The notes beneath the pieces were generated by a model, which did no database searches, was not told the DNA's origin, and saw nothing but the letters and a program-made list of their open reading frames with translations. Positions 43,844-52,793 of a stretch of DNA of 64,000 nucleotides are shown here, in pieces. Within the stretch, counting starts at the first letter, position 1, and each line of letters begins with the position of its first letter. This DNA is from Streptomyces sp. H39-S7. Its GTDB lineage: Bacteria > Actinomycetota > Actinomycetes > Streptomycetales > Streptomycetaceae. Position numbers and translations under genes: made by a program. The stretch lies in contig NZ_JAPVLU010000024.1 of NCBI RefSeq assembly GCF_027158205.1, forward strand, positions 62,001 to 126,000, in the 5' to 3' direction.

Positions 43844-44084
43844 TCACGATCGGACCGGGCCCCTTGGCGTCCTCCCCGCACTGGAACGCCTTGTCGTCAC
43901 CCTGCCCATCGGTCAGCGTCCGGTGGAACCAGGGGGCCGCGCCGGCGGGGGCCGGGGTGTGGAAAGCGTTCGAGAGCGGCGGGGTAGTGCAGGCGTTCCA
44001 GGAGCTCGTCGAGGAGGAATCTGCGGGTCAGGTCACGGTGTTCGCGGGAGCGGGTGAGGAAAACCCATTCGAGCCGAATAAGGC

Positions 44085-44372
44085 TCAGCCGAGACCACGA
44101 TGGGCGGCCCACAACGCACTGGCACGGCCGGCGGCGCCGGCGACCAGGGCCGCCAGTTCGGGTTTGTCGGGGACAGGGAACGAGACGTATGCGCCCCGGC
44201 CACCACCCACTGGTCGGCCATAGGCCTTTACGGCGAGGTGACCGTCCGGGAGGAGCCGGACGTTGAGTGTGGTCAGCATGAACGCTTCACCGCGCCGAGT
44301 GTCCGTCCAGCGGAGCACCTGCGGGATCGTGACATTGATCGCCAGAGCACTCACTTCCAGGTCGCTGCTCAT
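44085..44372 (-). CDS. Small conserved-looking hypothetical protein
   Basis: A 95-residue protein of unknown function. The sequence looks like a folded domain: VSALAINVTIPQVLRWTDTR, AFMLTTLNVRLLPDGHLAVK and AYVSFPVPDKPELAALV, with a C-terminal Ala-rich helix. Composition and frame are coding-like, and it is separated from the CoA-transferase scrap by about 20 bases. The ribosome site is weak. No membrane segment or signal peptide is seen. Confidence 0.5.
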   Translation of the reverse strand: MSSDLEVSALAINVTIPQVLRWTDTRRGEAFMLTTLNVRLLPDGHLAVKAYGRPVGGGRGAYVSFPVPDKPELAALVAGAAGRASALWAAHRGLG

Positions 44373-44393
44373 GGACGAATGATCTCACGCGAG

Positions 44394-44514
44394 GGTGGAG
44401 GGCTCGGATGAGAGCGTCGGGGATGCCGCTGAGGCCGAATCCGCCGACGGGGAGCGAGGCACCGTCGGGGATGTCGGCAACGGCTTCCGCGGCGCTTGCG
44501 CTGACTTTGTCCAT
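44394..44514 (-). pseudogene. N-terminal fragment of CoA-transferase subunit A
   Basis: The first ~40 codons read MDKVSASAAEAVADIPDGAS, then LPVGGFGLSGIPDALIRALH, which is the start of 3-oxoacid/3-oxoadipate CoA-transferase subunit A. The homology ends abruptly and the frame continues through unrelated residues to a stop at 44287. Subunit B is absent. The ATG lies 9 bases after the SDR stop with an AAGGA site, so it was the next gene of the aromatic operon before the deletion. Confidence 0.8.
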
Positions 44515-44523
44515 GAGGTGCGG

Positions 44524-45310
44524 CTAATCCTTTTCACTGCGGGACGCAAAGATCTCTTCGGCGCCGGGCCGCAAGGCGTCAGAGATGGCTCTCGCTCCGC
44601 CGTGTGCGGTGTATCCGCCGTCAACAGGGATTTCAGCACCGGTGATGAAGGAGGCGTCCTCCGACAGGAGAAACACCACCAGTGGGCTGACCTCGTCGAC
44701 CGTGCCGGTACGGCCCAGAGGGGTCTCGCGGATATTCGCCGCACGGAAGGCGGGATCGGCTGAGGCCGTCATCTCCGTCTCGATGAAACCGGGATGGATG
44801 GTGTTGACCCGGATGCCCCGTGGCCCCAGCTCCATGGCCGCGGTCTTCGACAGCCCACGCAGGGCCCATTTGCTGGTGGTGTACGCCACCGGGTAGTGGG
44901 TGGGCGGTCAGTGCGGCGGACGAGCCGATGTTGACGATGGAGGCGCCGGGTCGCATGAGCGGCAGGAGATGCTGGATGCCGAGCAGTGGACCAATGACGT
45001 TCACGGCGTGCACGCGGGCCATGTCCTCGGCCCCCACGTCGCCGAGACGGGCGCGCCAGGTGATGCCCGCGTTGTTGACCAGGCCGTCGACGCGGCCGTG
45101 CTCCTGGCGCAGTTCAGCGGCGAGTTCGGTCCACGCCGCCCCGCTGGTGACATCTAGCCGGCGGCAGCCTGGAGAGGGTGTCACGTCGGTGGCGATGACG
45201 TGGGCACCTTCCTGCGCAAGGGCTGTCGCTTCGGCAGCGCCCTGGCCACGGGCCGCGCCCGTGATGACCACGACCTTGCCCAGCAGCCGGCCAGGGCGGG
45301 CTTCCCTCAC
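44524..45310 (-). pseudogene. SDR oxidoreductase gene broken by a 4-base duplication
   Basis: The gene would encode a ~260-residue short-chain dehydrogenase. The N-terminal half in one frame has KVVVITGAARGQGAAEATAL, VNNAGITWRARLG and SIVNIGSSAALTAH. The C-terminal half in another frame has VAYTTSKWALRGLSKTAAME (Tyr/Lys) and GAEIPVDGGYTAHGG. The frames join at 44897-44904, where TGGG occurs twice in tandem on the plus strand; removing one copy restores AHYPVAYTTSK. The GTG at 45310 overlaps the FAH stop by four bases. Either a real mutation or a sequencing error explains it. Confidence 0.85.
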
Positions 45311-46263
45311 GGCCGGCTCCGGGGCCGGTGGCGTCCCGTGGGCAACGGCACCGCCGACGATCCGGTTATCACGCGATTGGACACCGTACCTATGCCCTCC
45401 ACGGTGAGTGTCACCACGTCCCCGGGCCGCAGGGGTGGCGGTGTCTGCTCGCCCCTTACACCCCAGAGTTCGGCGAGGCAGCCGCCGTTGCCGCAGGTGC
45501 CCGAGCCCAGCACGTCTCCCGGCATGACGGCCGTACCGCGCGAGGCGTAGGCGACCATTTCCTCGAAGGTCCAACTCATGTTGGACAGCAGGTCCTTGCC
45601 GACCACTTCGCCGTTGACTTCGGCGGTCAGGGCCAGGCGCAGGAAGCCGTCGGCATCGCGGTAGGGCTCCAGTTCGTCGGCGGTGACGAGGTACGGGCCC
45701 AGGGTCGTCGCGGTGTCCTTGCCCTTGCAGGGGCCCAGCCCCACCTTCATCTCGGCGGACTGCAGGTCGCGGGCCGACCAGTCGTTGAAGATCGTGTAGC
45801 CGATGATGTGGTCTCGTGCCTGCTCGGGGGTCAGGTCGCGGCCTTCGCGGCCGATGACGGCGGCGACTTCGAGCTCGAAGTCCAGGACCGAGGACCCGGG
45901 GGGCACCGGAACGTCGTCGTGCGCGCCGATCATCGCGTACGGATTGCCGAAGTAGAACGTGGGCGCCTCGTACCACTGAGCGGGAACCCCGGCCGTGCCC
46001 TCGACGGACCGGCGTACGCCCTCGACGTGCTCCTCGAAGGTGACGAAGTCGCGCACGGTCGGAGGGTGCAGCAGCGGCAACAGCCTGACGTCCCGCACCT
46101 TCGGGCCGGCGGGGACGTCGAGGGTGGCGGTGCCGGCCTCGTGCGCGCGGCCGGAGCGAATCAGGGCGAGGAGGTCGTCGTGGCCGGGCACGGGGTAGAG
46201 GCGGCCGTCGTCCTCGACGATGCCGAGGCGGCGGCCGTGGTGTTCGTAGGAGGCGAAGCGCAT
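45307..46263 (-). CDS. Fumarylacetoacetate hydrolase family protein 1
   Basis: A 318-residue FAH-fold enzyme. Metal-site features: VLDFELEVAAVIGREGRDL (ExE) and GYTIFNDWSARDLQSAEM (Asp). It shares the C-terminal PGDVLGSGTCGNG block of acylpyruvate or 2-oxo-hydrolase members. Such enzymes cleave C-C bonds or hydrate/decarboxylate ring-fission products. It follows the VOC dioxygenase gene by 82 bases and is translationally coupled to the SDR gene. A second, different FAH gene starts the operon (50576-51562). Confidence 0.88.
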   Translation of the reverse strand: MRFASYEHHGRRLGIVEDDGRLYPVPGHDDLLALIRSGRAHEAGTATLDVPAGPKVRDVRLLPLLHPPTVRDFVTFEEHVEGVRRSVEGTAGVPAQWYEAPTFYFGNPYAMIGAHDDVPVPPGSSVLDFELEVAAVIGREGRDLTPEQARDHIIGYTIFNDWSARDLQSAEMKVGLGPCKGKDTATTLGPYLVTADELEPYRDADGFLRLALTAEVNGEVVGKDLLSNMSWTFEEMVAYASRGTAVMPGDVLGSGTCGNGGCLAELWGVRGEQTPPPLRPGDVVTLTVEGIGTVSNRVITGSSAVPLPTGRHRPRSRP

Positions 46264-46345
46264 GGCGGTACTCCAGGGGTGGTCCGGGGGCGGGGCCGTG
46301 GGTCAGGGCAGGACAGGGCACCGCGCCCCCGGAGATCAGGGAGGG

Positions 46346-47287
46346 TCAGACCGGCGGGGCGAGGAACACGCCGCGGTCGACGTCGTTGAAGGACTCCTTC
46401 GCGACGATCTCGTTCATCGCGTTGGCGGTGCCCCACTGGTCGGTGACCTCCGGCTGGGAGAAGTCGTAGACGTGGGGATGCCAGGTGTCCTCGTCGAGCT
46501 CCTCGAGTTCGGTGGTGTACTCGACGGTGTTGCCGTGCGGGTCGAGGAAGTACGTGAAGGTGTTGTCACCGGCCATGTGCCGGCCCGGGCCCCAGATCTT
46601 GCGGAAGCCCGCCCGCATCACCCGGCCGGAGCCGCGCATGTACTCGTCCAGGCCGCGCATCTCGAACGAGACGTGGTGCAGCGAGGTGTGGGGTCCCTTG
46701 GCGAGGGCCATGGAGTGGTGCTGGTTGCTGATCCTCATGAAGTGCATGACCTCGCCCATGTGCGGGGAGCTGAGGCTGTCGGACAGTGCGAAGCCGAGGT
46801 GGCTCTCGTACCACTCGCGAGTGCGGTTCAGATCGGGGGAGTTGAGGACGACGTGGGAGAGCCGGACCGGGATGGCCTCCTTCTCCTCCACCCGCCGGTG
46901 CACCCGTGCCTCGACGTCGGCGGACACCTCGATGGTGCGGCCGTCGACGTCGAAGAACCGGAAGCCGTATCCGCCGCCGGGGGTGTCCATCTTCCCCGGG
47001 CGGGTGATCAGCTGAACGCCGCCGGCGAGCAGATTCTCGGCGAGTGCGTCCACGTCGGCCGCGGTCGCGGCACCGTAGGCGACGAGGTCCAGGCGCTTGT
47101 CCTCGGCCTTGCGCAGTCTCACCACGTACTGCTCGGGCGAGCCCTCAGCGGCCAGGTAGGAGATACCGGAGTCCTCGGCGACCTTCGTCAGGCCCCAGAC
47201 GCCTGCGTAGAAGTCGAGCTGCTTGTCGTAGTCCGGCACGGCGAGATCGACGTGTCGCAGGTGGGTGAGCAGGCGTCCACTCATCAT
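46346..47287 (-). CDS. VOC-family extradiol ring-cleavage dioxygenase
   Basis: A 313-residue two-domain vicinal-oxygen-chelate protein of the catechol 2,3-dioxygenase type. The iron ligands are likely His in RLSHVVLNSPDLN, His in TSLHHVSFEMRGL and Glu in PHGNTVEYTTELEE. It would open a dihydroxylated aromatic ring next to the hydroxyls using oxygen. An AGGAGGA site precedes two adjacent ATGs (47287 and 47284). It stands between the amidohydrolase and FAH genes, in line with a meta-cleavage pathway. Confidence 0.88.
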   Translation of the reverse strand: MMSGRLLTHLRHVDLAVPDYDKQLDFYAGVWGLTKVAEDSGISYLAAEGSPEQYVVRLRKAEDKRLDLVAYGAATAADVDALAENLLAGGVQLITRPGKMDTPGGGYGFRFFDVDGRTIEVSADVEARVHRRVEEKEAIPVRLSHVVLNSPDLNRTREWYESHLGFALSDSLSSPHMGEVMHFMRISNQHHSMALAKGPHTSLHHVSFEMRGLDEYMRGSGRVMRAGFRKIWGPGRHMAGDNTFTYFLDPHGNTVEYTTELEELDEDTWHPHVYDFSQPEVTDQWGTANAMNEIVAKESFNDVDRGVFLAPPV

Positions 47288-47296
47288 CGTTCCTCC

Positions 47297-48295
47297 TCAG
47301 GCGAGGCGCAGGAGCGCGCTTGCGTTGGCGCCGCGGACGGCGTGGAAGTCGGCTTCGGGCAGATCCGCGGCGCGCAGAGCGGCCACCGGATCGTCGGTGC
47401 CCATGTCGAAAGGGAAGTCGGAGCCGAGCAGCACCCGGTCCGGGCCGGCCACGCGCACCAGTTCGCGCAGGACGGCAGGGTCGTGGACGAGGGAGTCGAA
47501 GTACAACCGCTTGAGGTAGCTGCTGGGCTCGTCCGCGCAGCCCCGGGCGTCCGGACGTGCCCGCCACGCGTGATCGGACCGGCCGATATGCGTGGGCAGA
47601 TACCCGCCCCCGTGCGCCGCGATGATCCGCAGTCCGGGATGGCGGTCCAGGACGCCGGAGAAGATCAGGTGGGACAGGGCGACGGCGTTCTCGGTGGGCT
47701 GGCCGACGGTGTTGGACAAGTACCACCGGTCGAGTCGCTCGTCGAGGGTGCAGCCGAAGGGGTGCAGGAAGAGCAGGGCGCCGGTCTCCTCGGCCCGGGC
47801 CCACAGGGGCGCGTAGGCCGGATCGGACAGCTCGCGGCCCGGTGCGTGCGAGGAGATCTGCACGCCGCACATACCCTGGGCAAGCGCGTGATCGAGGAGT
47901 TCGACGGCCAGCTTCGGGTGCTGGAGCGGGACCAGGCCCAGGCCGCGCAGGCGCGTGGGGGCCTTTGCGCAGTGGGCGGCGGTCGCGGTGTTCGCCAACT
48001 CGCCCACGGTGCGGGCCACGTTCTCGTCGGCCCAGTAGTGGTAGTGGGACGGCGAGGGCGAGACCAACTGGACATCGACGCCCACCGCGTCCATGGCCGC
48101 GATCCGCGCGTCGACGTCCGTCAGCAGCGCGATGCGACTGCCGACCATGGGTCCGCTGACGGCCAACGCCTCAGGTCCGTTGCGGCGGGCGTCCAGGTCG
48201 CGGGCCGCACCGAAACCGGGGCGGTCGACGACGAGTTCCTGGAGCTGCGGAAGAAGGAGGTGGGCGTGGACGTCGACGGTTGGTGCGGTGGTCAC
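47297..48295 (-). CDS. Amidohydrolase family protein (ACMSD/decarboxylase-like)
   Basis: A 332-residue TIM-barrel metal enzyme. Features: VDVHAHLLLPQ (HxH metal pair), LLFLHPFGC (His), IIAAHGGGYLPTHIGRSDHA and LLGSDFPFDMG (Asp). This set matches the amidohydrolase_2 group with 2-amino-3-carboxymuconate semialdehyde, 5-carboxyvanillate and gamma-resorcylate decarboxylases. It could remove a carboxyl group from the substrate or ring-fission product. The GTG start overlaps the monooxygenase stop by four bases and has AAGGAG 5 bases upstream. Confidence 0.87.
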   Translation of the reverse strand: MTTAPTVDVHAHLLLPQLQELVVDRPGFGAARDLDARRNGPEALAVSGPMVGSRIALLTDVDARIAAMDAVGVDVQLVSPSPSHYHYWADENVARTVGELANTATAAHCAKAPTRLRGLGLVPLQHPKLAVELLDHALAQGMCGVQISSHAPGRELSDPAYAPLWARAEETGALLFLHPFGCTLDERLDRWYLSNTVGQPTENAVALSHLIFSGVLDRHPGLRIIAAHGGGYLPTHIGRSDHAWRARPDARGCADEPSSYLKRLYFDSLVHDPAVLRELVRVAGPDRVLLGSDFPFDMGTDDPVAALRAADLPEADFHAVRGANASALLRLA

Positions 48296-49416
48296 GGGAG
48301 CTCCTTGAGTACGGCCATGGTGCGGCCCATCAGGCCGGGGACGTCGGCGTCGCGGACACCGTCCAATTGCCACTGGCCGATCTGCACAGAGGCGTCGACG
48401 ACCCTGCGGACGCGAGGCATGCGACGGTCGCGGTAGGCGGTCAACAGCGCGTCGTCCCACACGTCGTGGGAGCTGAGCAGTTCCGCCAGGACCGAGGCGT
48501 CCTCCAGCGACATGGCGGCGCCCTGCGCGATGGTGGGCGGGCAGGCATGGGCGGCGTCGCCGACCAGGACCACCCGGCCCCGGTGCCAGGCTCCCTCCAC
48601 CAGGTGCCGGTCGAACCAGGTGTAGTTGACCTGCGCGGGATCGGTGATCGTGTCGCGGATCTCGTCCCAGAACCCGCTGTACCCGCGGGCGAGACTGCGC
48701 ATCTCGTCGGCGTACGAGGCCGGGTCGATCGCGGCCCGGTCCCGGTTCGCCTCGACGAGGTAGGCATACAGGGTGGTGTCGCTGGTGGGACAGAACCCGG
48801 CGATGAACGCCGTACCGCCGTACGCGAGATGGGTGCGAGTGACGCCCTCCGGACGCGGCGCCGGCGTGCGCCAGATGGCCATGCCGGTGGGCACCGGCCG
48901 GTCCGGTATCCCGATGGCGTCCCGGGTGCTGGAACTCACTCCGTCGGCGGCCACCACCAGGTCGTACCGGCCCGAGGTGCTGTCGGTGAACGTCACGTCC
49001 ACGCCGGTCGCGTCCTGCGCCAGCTTCTCGACCGTGCAGCCGAGGCGGACGGAGGTTCCGGAGGCGCGGACGGCCGCGATGAGGATGTTCTGCAGTGCGG
49101 GGCGCTGCATGCCCAAGGTGGCGGGAAGGTCGTCGCCTCCGGTGTGCACGTCCTGCTGGGTGAAGACCACGTGGCCGGCGGGAGTGGTGATCGAGACACC
49201 GTCGGTGCTGTAGCCCTGGGCGCACACCTCCTGCCAGACGCCGATCTCCCGCAGGACGCGCAGGGCGTTGCCCTGGAGGGTGATGCCGGAACCGTAGGCG
49301 TTCCAGTCGGCCTTGGCCTCGACCAGATCGACGGCGATGCCGGCTGTGCGGAGCAGAACGGCGAGACCGTTGCCCGCGGTGCCGCCGCCGATGACGAGAA
49401 CGGTGGGTTGATGAGT
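48292..49416 (-). CDS. FAD-dependent aromatic monooxygenase
   Basis: A 374-residue PHBH-fold flavoprotein. FAD motif VLVIGGGTAGNGLAVLLRTA at the N-terminus; the second FAD motif GRVVLVGDAAHACPPTIAQG with SLEDA follows near residue 285. It would hydroxylate an aromatic acid with NAD(P)H and oxygen, giving the diol for the VOC dioxygenase. The ATG at 49416 begins directly before the Rossmann motif. A 197-base gap separates it from the upstream cyclase gene; the amidohydrolase gene is coupled behind it. Confidence 0.88.
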   Translation of the reverse strand, partial: THQPTVLVIGGGTAGNGLAVLLRTAGIAVDLVEAKADWNAYGSGITLQGNALRVLREIGVWQEVCAQGYSTDGVSITTPAGHVVFTQQDVHTGGDDLPATLGMQRPALQNILIAAVRASGTSVRLGCTVEKLAQDATGVDVTFTDSTSGRYDLVVAADGVSSSTRDAIGIPDRPVPTGMAIWRTPAPRPEGVTRTHLAYGGTAFIAGFCPTSDTTLYAYLVEANRDRAAIDPASYADEMRSLARGYSGFWDEIRDTITDPAQVNYTWFDRHLVEGAWHRGRVVLVGDAAHACPPTIAQGAAMSLEDASVLAELLSSHDVWDDALLTAYRDRRMPRVRRVVDASVQIGQWQLDGVRDADVPGLMGRTMAVLKELP

Positions 49417-49613
49417 CATGTTTCGGGGTTCCTCCCGCTTGAGGGGCCGCGCGTCGTCGGGCAGCGGCTGGAGGTCGGTCCGGAGACCGGAGTAGGTGTG
49501 GAGGGCACGCGAAGTGCGTTCATCGGGAGCGGGGTCGGGGTGGGTCCTGGCGAGGGGCCGGGCGGGATACGGCTGTCCTGGACGCATTCCGTCCGGCCGG
49601 CTCTCCGGGACGG

Positions 49614-50579
49614 CTACTTGACGGCGATCGGGTTGACGGGCGACCCGACGGCGCCCGTGATGGGCAGGGGGGCCGCGGTGAGCCAGAACTCGTACACCCC
49701 GTCGGCCGCGCAGTCCGCCGCGAGCGCGTCGGGGTCCCACATCTCGCCGATCAGCAGGCCCATGTTCGGAATGGCGACCTGGTGCAGCGGCTGGAAGGCG
49801 TGGTCGAACTCGTTGGGCCGCACCTCGAAGCCCCAGGTGTCGGTGGCGATCGCGGCGATCTCGGTACGGTGCAGCCATCCGGCGGCGGTGAACGACAGGC
49901 CCGGGGCCGGGCCGCCCGCGTATTCGCCCCAGCCGGTGCGGCGGGCCCGGGTGAGCTGCCCGGTGCGGACGATGACGATGTCACCGCGACCCACTTCCAC
50001 CCCGTGCGCCTCGGCGCTGGCGGTGAGGTGTTCCTCGGTGATGGCGAAGCCGTCGGGCAGTTCCCCGTCCACGCCCAGGACACGTCCGACGTCCAGGAGC
50101 ACGCCACGGCCCGCGACGTGCGGAGCCATGTGTTCGATGCCGGTGACCAGGTCTCCGGCGGAGGTGACGGTTTCCGCGGCGTTGCGGCCGTTCCACGCCT
50201 TGCCGTGGTCGAAGATGTGACCGAGACCGTCCCACTGGGTGGAGCACTGCAACGGCATGGCGATCACATCGTCCGCACCACCGATACCGTGCGGGAAGCC
50301 CTGCAACCCCAGTGCGGCGTCGGTGCCCGTGTCGAGCATCGTGTGAACGGGGTTGGTACGCCGCCGCCAGCCCTTCTGCGGCCCATCCATGTCGAAGCGC
50401 TGGGAGAGCGAGAAGGCCGTGCCCCGGCGGATGAGTGCGGCGCCCTGCCTGCGCTTGGCCTCATCGAGGAAGTTCAGGGTGCCCAGCCGGTCGTCCGCTC
50501 CCCACCGGTCCCAGTTGGAGTAGGACGTCGCAGCGTGGGCGATGGCACCCTCGGGGTCGCTGCGGTCCAGGGCGCTCAC
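49614..50579 (-). CDS. Cyclase family protein 2 of the aromatic operon
   Basis: A 321-residue metal-dependent hydrolase of the cyclase family. The metal motif is CSTQWDGLGHIFDHGKAWNG, typical of the longer plant/bacterial type; GRGVLLDVGRVLGVDGELPD and the end GAVGSPVNPIAVK match too. The GTG at 50579 overlaps the FAH stop by four bases, so it is second in the operon. It may hydrolyse a lactone, amide or ester of the aromatic substrate. It is distinct from the 313-residue cyclase at 27522-28463. Confidence 0.86.
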   Translation of the reverse strand: MSALDRSDPEGAIAHAATSYSNWDRWGADDRLGTLNFLDEAKRRQGAALIRRGTAFSLSQRFDMDGPQKGWRRRTNPVHTMLDTGTDAALGLQGFPHGIGGADDVIAMPLQCSTQWDGLGHIFDHGKAWNGRNAAETVTSAGDLVTGIEHMAPHVAGRGVLLDVGRVLGVDGELPDGFAITEEHLTASAEAHGVEVGRGDIVIVRTGQLTRARRTGWGEYAGGPAPGLSFTAAGWLHRTEIAAIATDTWGFEVRPNEFDHAFQPLHQVAIPNMGLLIGEMWDPDALAADCAADGVYEFWLTAAPLPITGAVGSPVNPIAVK

Positions 50580-51562
50580 GGGGCGGGAACTTCCGCGACG
50601 CAACGGGTGCGCTGGGTGCCCAGACCGGTGACGGTGCCCTGCATGACATCACCGTCACGCAGCAGGCGCCCCCAGTGCATGCCGTTACCGGCGGGGCTTC
50701 CGGTCAGGACCAGGTCACCGGGCAGCAGGGGCGTGGTCTGCGAGGCGTAGGAGACCAGCCGCGCCACGTCGAAGATCATGTCCTTGGTCGACTCGTCCTG
50801 CATGGTGTCGCCGTTGAGTTCCAGGGTCACCTGGAGGCTGCCGGGGTCCCCGACGGAAGCGGCGGGGATGATCCAGGGGCCGAGCGGGGTGAAACCGGGG
50901 GCGTTCTTGGCACGCAGCCAGTCGGCGCCGATCTCCGGCATGTCCCGGCGGAAGACCAGCTCACGAGCTGTGAGGTCGTTGGCGATGGTGTACCCGGCAA
51001 TGTGGGAGAGCGCCTCTTCGACCGGCACCCGGTGAGCGGGCTTGCCGATCACGGCGACGAGTTCCAATTCCCAGTCGGGCTTCTCGCACCAGGCCGGCAG
51101 AACAACGTCGTCGTAGGGGCCGGTGACAGCGGAGGGCAGTCCGATGAACATGTAGGGCTGGTCCTCGGTCGCCCTGCGGTCCATCATGGCCGCAGTCTGC
51201 TCCCGGACCTGCTCCGCGGGCCGACCGTCCGCCGGCTCATGAGCCACCGCCAGGTCAACCACGTGCTTGCGATAGTTGGCACCCGACTGGAATATCTGGC
51301 GCGGCTCGAGCGGTGCGTGCACGCGCACGTCCGCGAGTGCTACCCACTCCCCCGCACCGTCCTGGGCCAGGGCTTCCAGGCGCGGCAGACTCCGCTCCCA
51401 GTCCTCGAGAAGATCCCTGACCGTCAGCCCGGGCTCCCCGAACGCCTGAGCGATGTCCAGGACACGCCCTTCGGGGACGACCAGAGCCGGGAACGGCGCT
51501 CCGTCGGCCACGGACACAGTGCCGACGGCGAGGGGGCCGGAAAATTGCGCGAGTGTTGCCAC
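50576..51562 (-). CDS. Fumarylacetoacetate hydrolase family protein 2
   Basis: A 328-residue FAH-fold enzyme and first gene of the leftward operon. Metal-site features: DWELELVAVIGKPAHRVPVE and GYTIANDLTARELVFRRDMP; the C-terminal PGDLVLTGSPAGNG block closes the fold. The SGANYRKHVVDLAVAHE segment fits 2-hydroxyhepta-diene-dioate isomerase or acylpyruvase relatives. The GTG at 51562 is chosen for its AGAGGA site 7 bases upstream. It is divergent from the LysR gene, which probably controls it. Confidence 0.88.
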   Translation of the reverse strand: MATLAQFSGPLAVGTVSVADGAPFPALVVPEGRVLDIAQAFGEPGLTVRDLLEDWERSLPRLEALAQDGAGEWVALADVRVHAPLEPRQIFQSGANYRKHVVDLAVAHEPADGRPAEQVREQTAAMMDRRATEDQPYMFIGLPSAVTGPYDDVVLPAWCEKPDWELELVAVIGKPAHRVPVEEALSHIAGYTIANDLTARELVFRRDMPEIGADWLRAKNAPGFTPLGPWIIPAASVGDPGSLQVTLELNGDTMQDESTKDMIFDVARLVSYASQTTPLLPGDLVLTGSPAGNGMHWGRLLRDGDVMQGTVTGLGTQRTRCVAEVPAP

Positions 51563-51617
51563 GGGGTTTCCTCTCCATGCGTTGGCACTAATCTGGACCC
51601 CGCCGAGCAATCAAGGA

Positions 51618-51643
51618 AATCGATTCTGTGGATACTGACTATC
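51618..51643. promoter_or_regulatory. Inverted repeats in the LysR/FAH divergent region
   Basis: AATCGATT (51618-51625) is a perfect 8-bp palindrome, and GATA-CTGAC-TATC (51631-51643) is an inverted repeat of the T-N11-A kind used by LysR proteins. Both lie in the 110-base gap between the operon start and the LysR gene. Confidence 0.5.
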
Positions 51644-51672
51644 TACGCAACGAATAGCTGCAGGAGCCGCCG

Positions 51673-52581
51673 GTGAACCTCGCCAGCCTGGATCTCAACC
51701 TCACCGTCGCCCTGCGGGCGCTGCTGGAGGAGCGCAACGTCACCCGAGCCGGACACCGCGTCGGCCTCAGTCAGCCCGCCATGAGCGCCGCCCTCGCCCG
51801 GCTGCGCCACCACTTCGACGACGAGCTGCTCTTCCGCACCGGCAACCGCTACGAACTGACGCCCCTGGGCACCGCCCTGCTCACCCGCACCGCCACCGCC
51901 TGCGACCTGCTGGAACGCCTCTTCACCACGCAGGCGGACTTCGACCCGGCCGTCGAGGAACGCGAGTTCACCCTCCTGAGCGTCGACTACGGTGTGGCCA
52001 CTTTCGGCACCGAGCTCGCTCGCCTTCTCCACAAAGAAGCGCCGGGCATTCGTCTGCGCTTCCTCCAGCCCCCGCCGGACATCCTGGAGAACACCGCTAC
52101 GATCCTCAGCACCGTTGACGGTCTCCTCATGCCGCACGGCATCATCAGCGGCTTCCCCACCGTCGAGCTCTACGAGGACCGCTGGGTGTGTGTCGTGTCC
52201 GAGGATCACCCCGAGGTGTCCGACCGGCTCACCCTGGAAGACCTCGCCCGTTTCCCTTGGGCGATCTACCAGCGCCCCTACGACACGCCCGTCAACCGCC
52301 AACTCAGCATGCTCGGCATCGACCCCCACATCGAGGTCTCCACACAGAGCTTCCAGCTCCTGCCCGCCCTCGTCGCGGGTACCCGCCGCATCGCCATGAT
52401 CCAAGAACGCCTGGCGCAGCAACTGCTCGACGCGTACGCCGTACGCATTCTCCCGTGCCCCTTCGACGCGGTCCCCGTGGCGGAGGCTCTGTGGTGGCAC
52501 CCCCTGCACACCCAGGACGCCGCTCACATCTGGCTGCGTGAGACAGCGATGAAACTCGGAGCGCAGATGGCTCGCCGCTGA
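51673..52581 (+). CDS. LysR-type transcriptional regulator
   Basis: A 302-residue LysR regulator of the NodD/PNP-degradation look. N-terminal HTH: LDLNLTVALRALLEERNVTR, then LSQPAMSAALARLRHHFDDELLFR. The C-terminal effector domain contains EREFTLLSVDYGVATFGTEL and WVCVVSEDHPEVSDRLTLED, typical of aromatic-sensing members. GTG start with AGGAG 7 bases upstream. It is divergent from the aromatic operon and likely activates it on binding a pathway intermediate. Confidence 0.92.
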   Translation: MNLASLDLNLTVALRALLEERNVTRAGHRVGLSQPAMSAALARLRHHFDDELLFRTGNRYELTPLGTALLTRTATACDLLERLFTTQADFDPAVEEREFTLLSVDYGVATFGTELARLLHKEAPGIRLRFLQPPPDILENTATILSTVDGLLMPHGIISGFPTVELYEDRWVCVVSEDHPEVSDRLTLEDLARFPWAIYQRPYDTPVNRQLSMLGIDPHIEVSTQSFQLLPALVAGTRRIAMIQERLAQQLLDAYAVRILPCPFDAVPVAEALWWHPLHTQDAAHIWLRETAMKLGAQMARR

Positions 52582-52793
52582 CCGCTCCTGCGCTCGGATG
52601 AAGCCGCGTCCTGCACGGGTGGTCAGCTCGCGCAGGCAGGACAGGCTTCCGGTTCCGTCTCCCATCCAGTCGGCCGATAGGTGCTATCACCGCAAGCAAT
52701 GGGTCCGCGTCTTCCTCGACAGGTGGGCGGTGCCGCAGTGTGTCCTGCATCGCCGCCGGCAGTCTTCTCCGGCCCATCGAGAGGAACTCACTC

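Noticed and set aside
43897..44112. 71-codon minus-strand frame with RLEWVFLTRSREHRDLTRRF
   Set aside because: It has a helical look but no ribosome site, overlaps the end of a better candidate (44085-44372) and matches no family I know.
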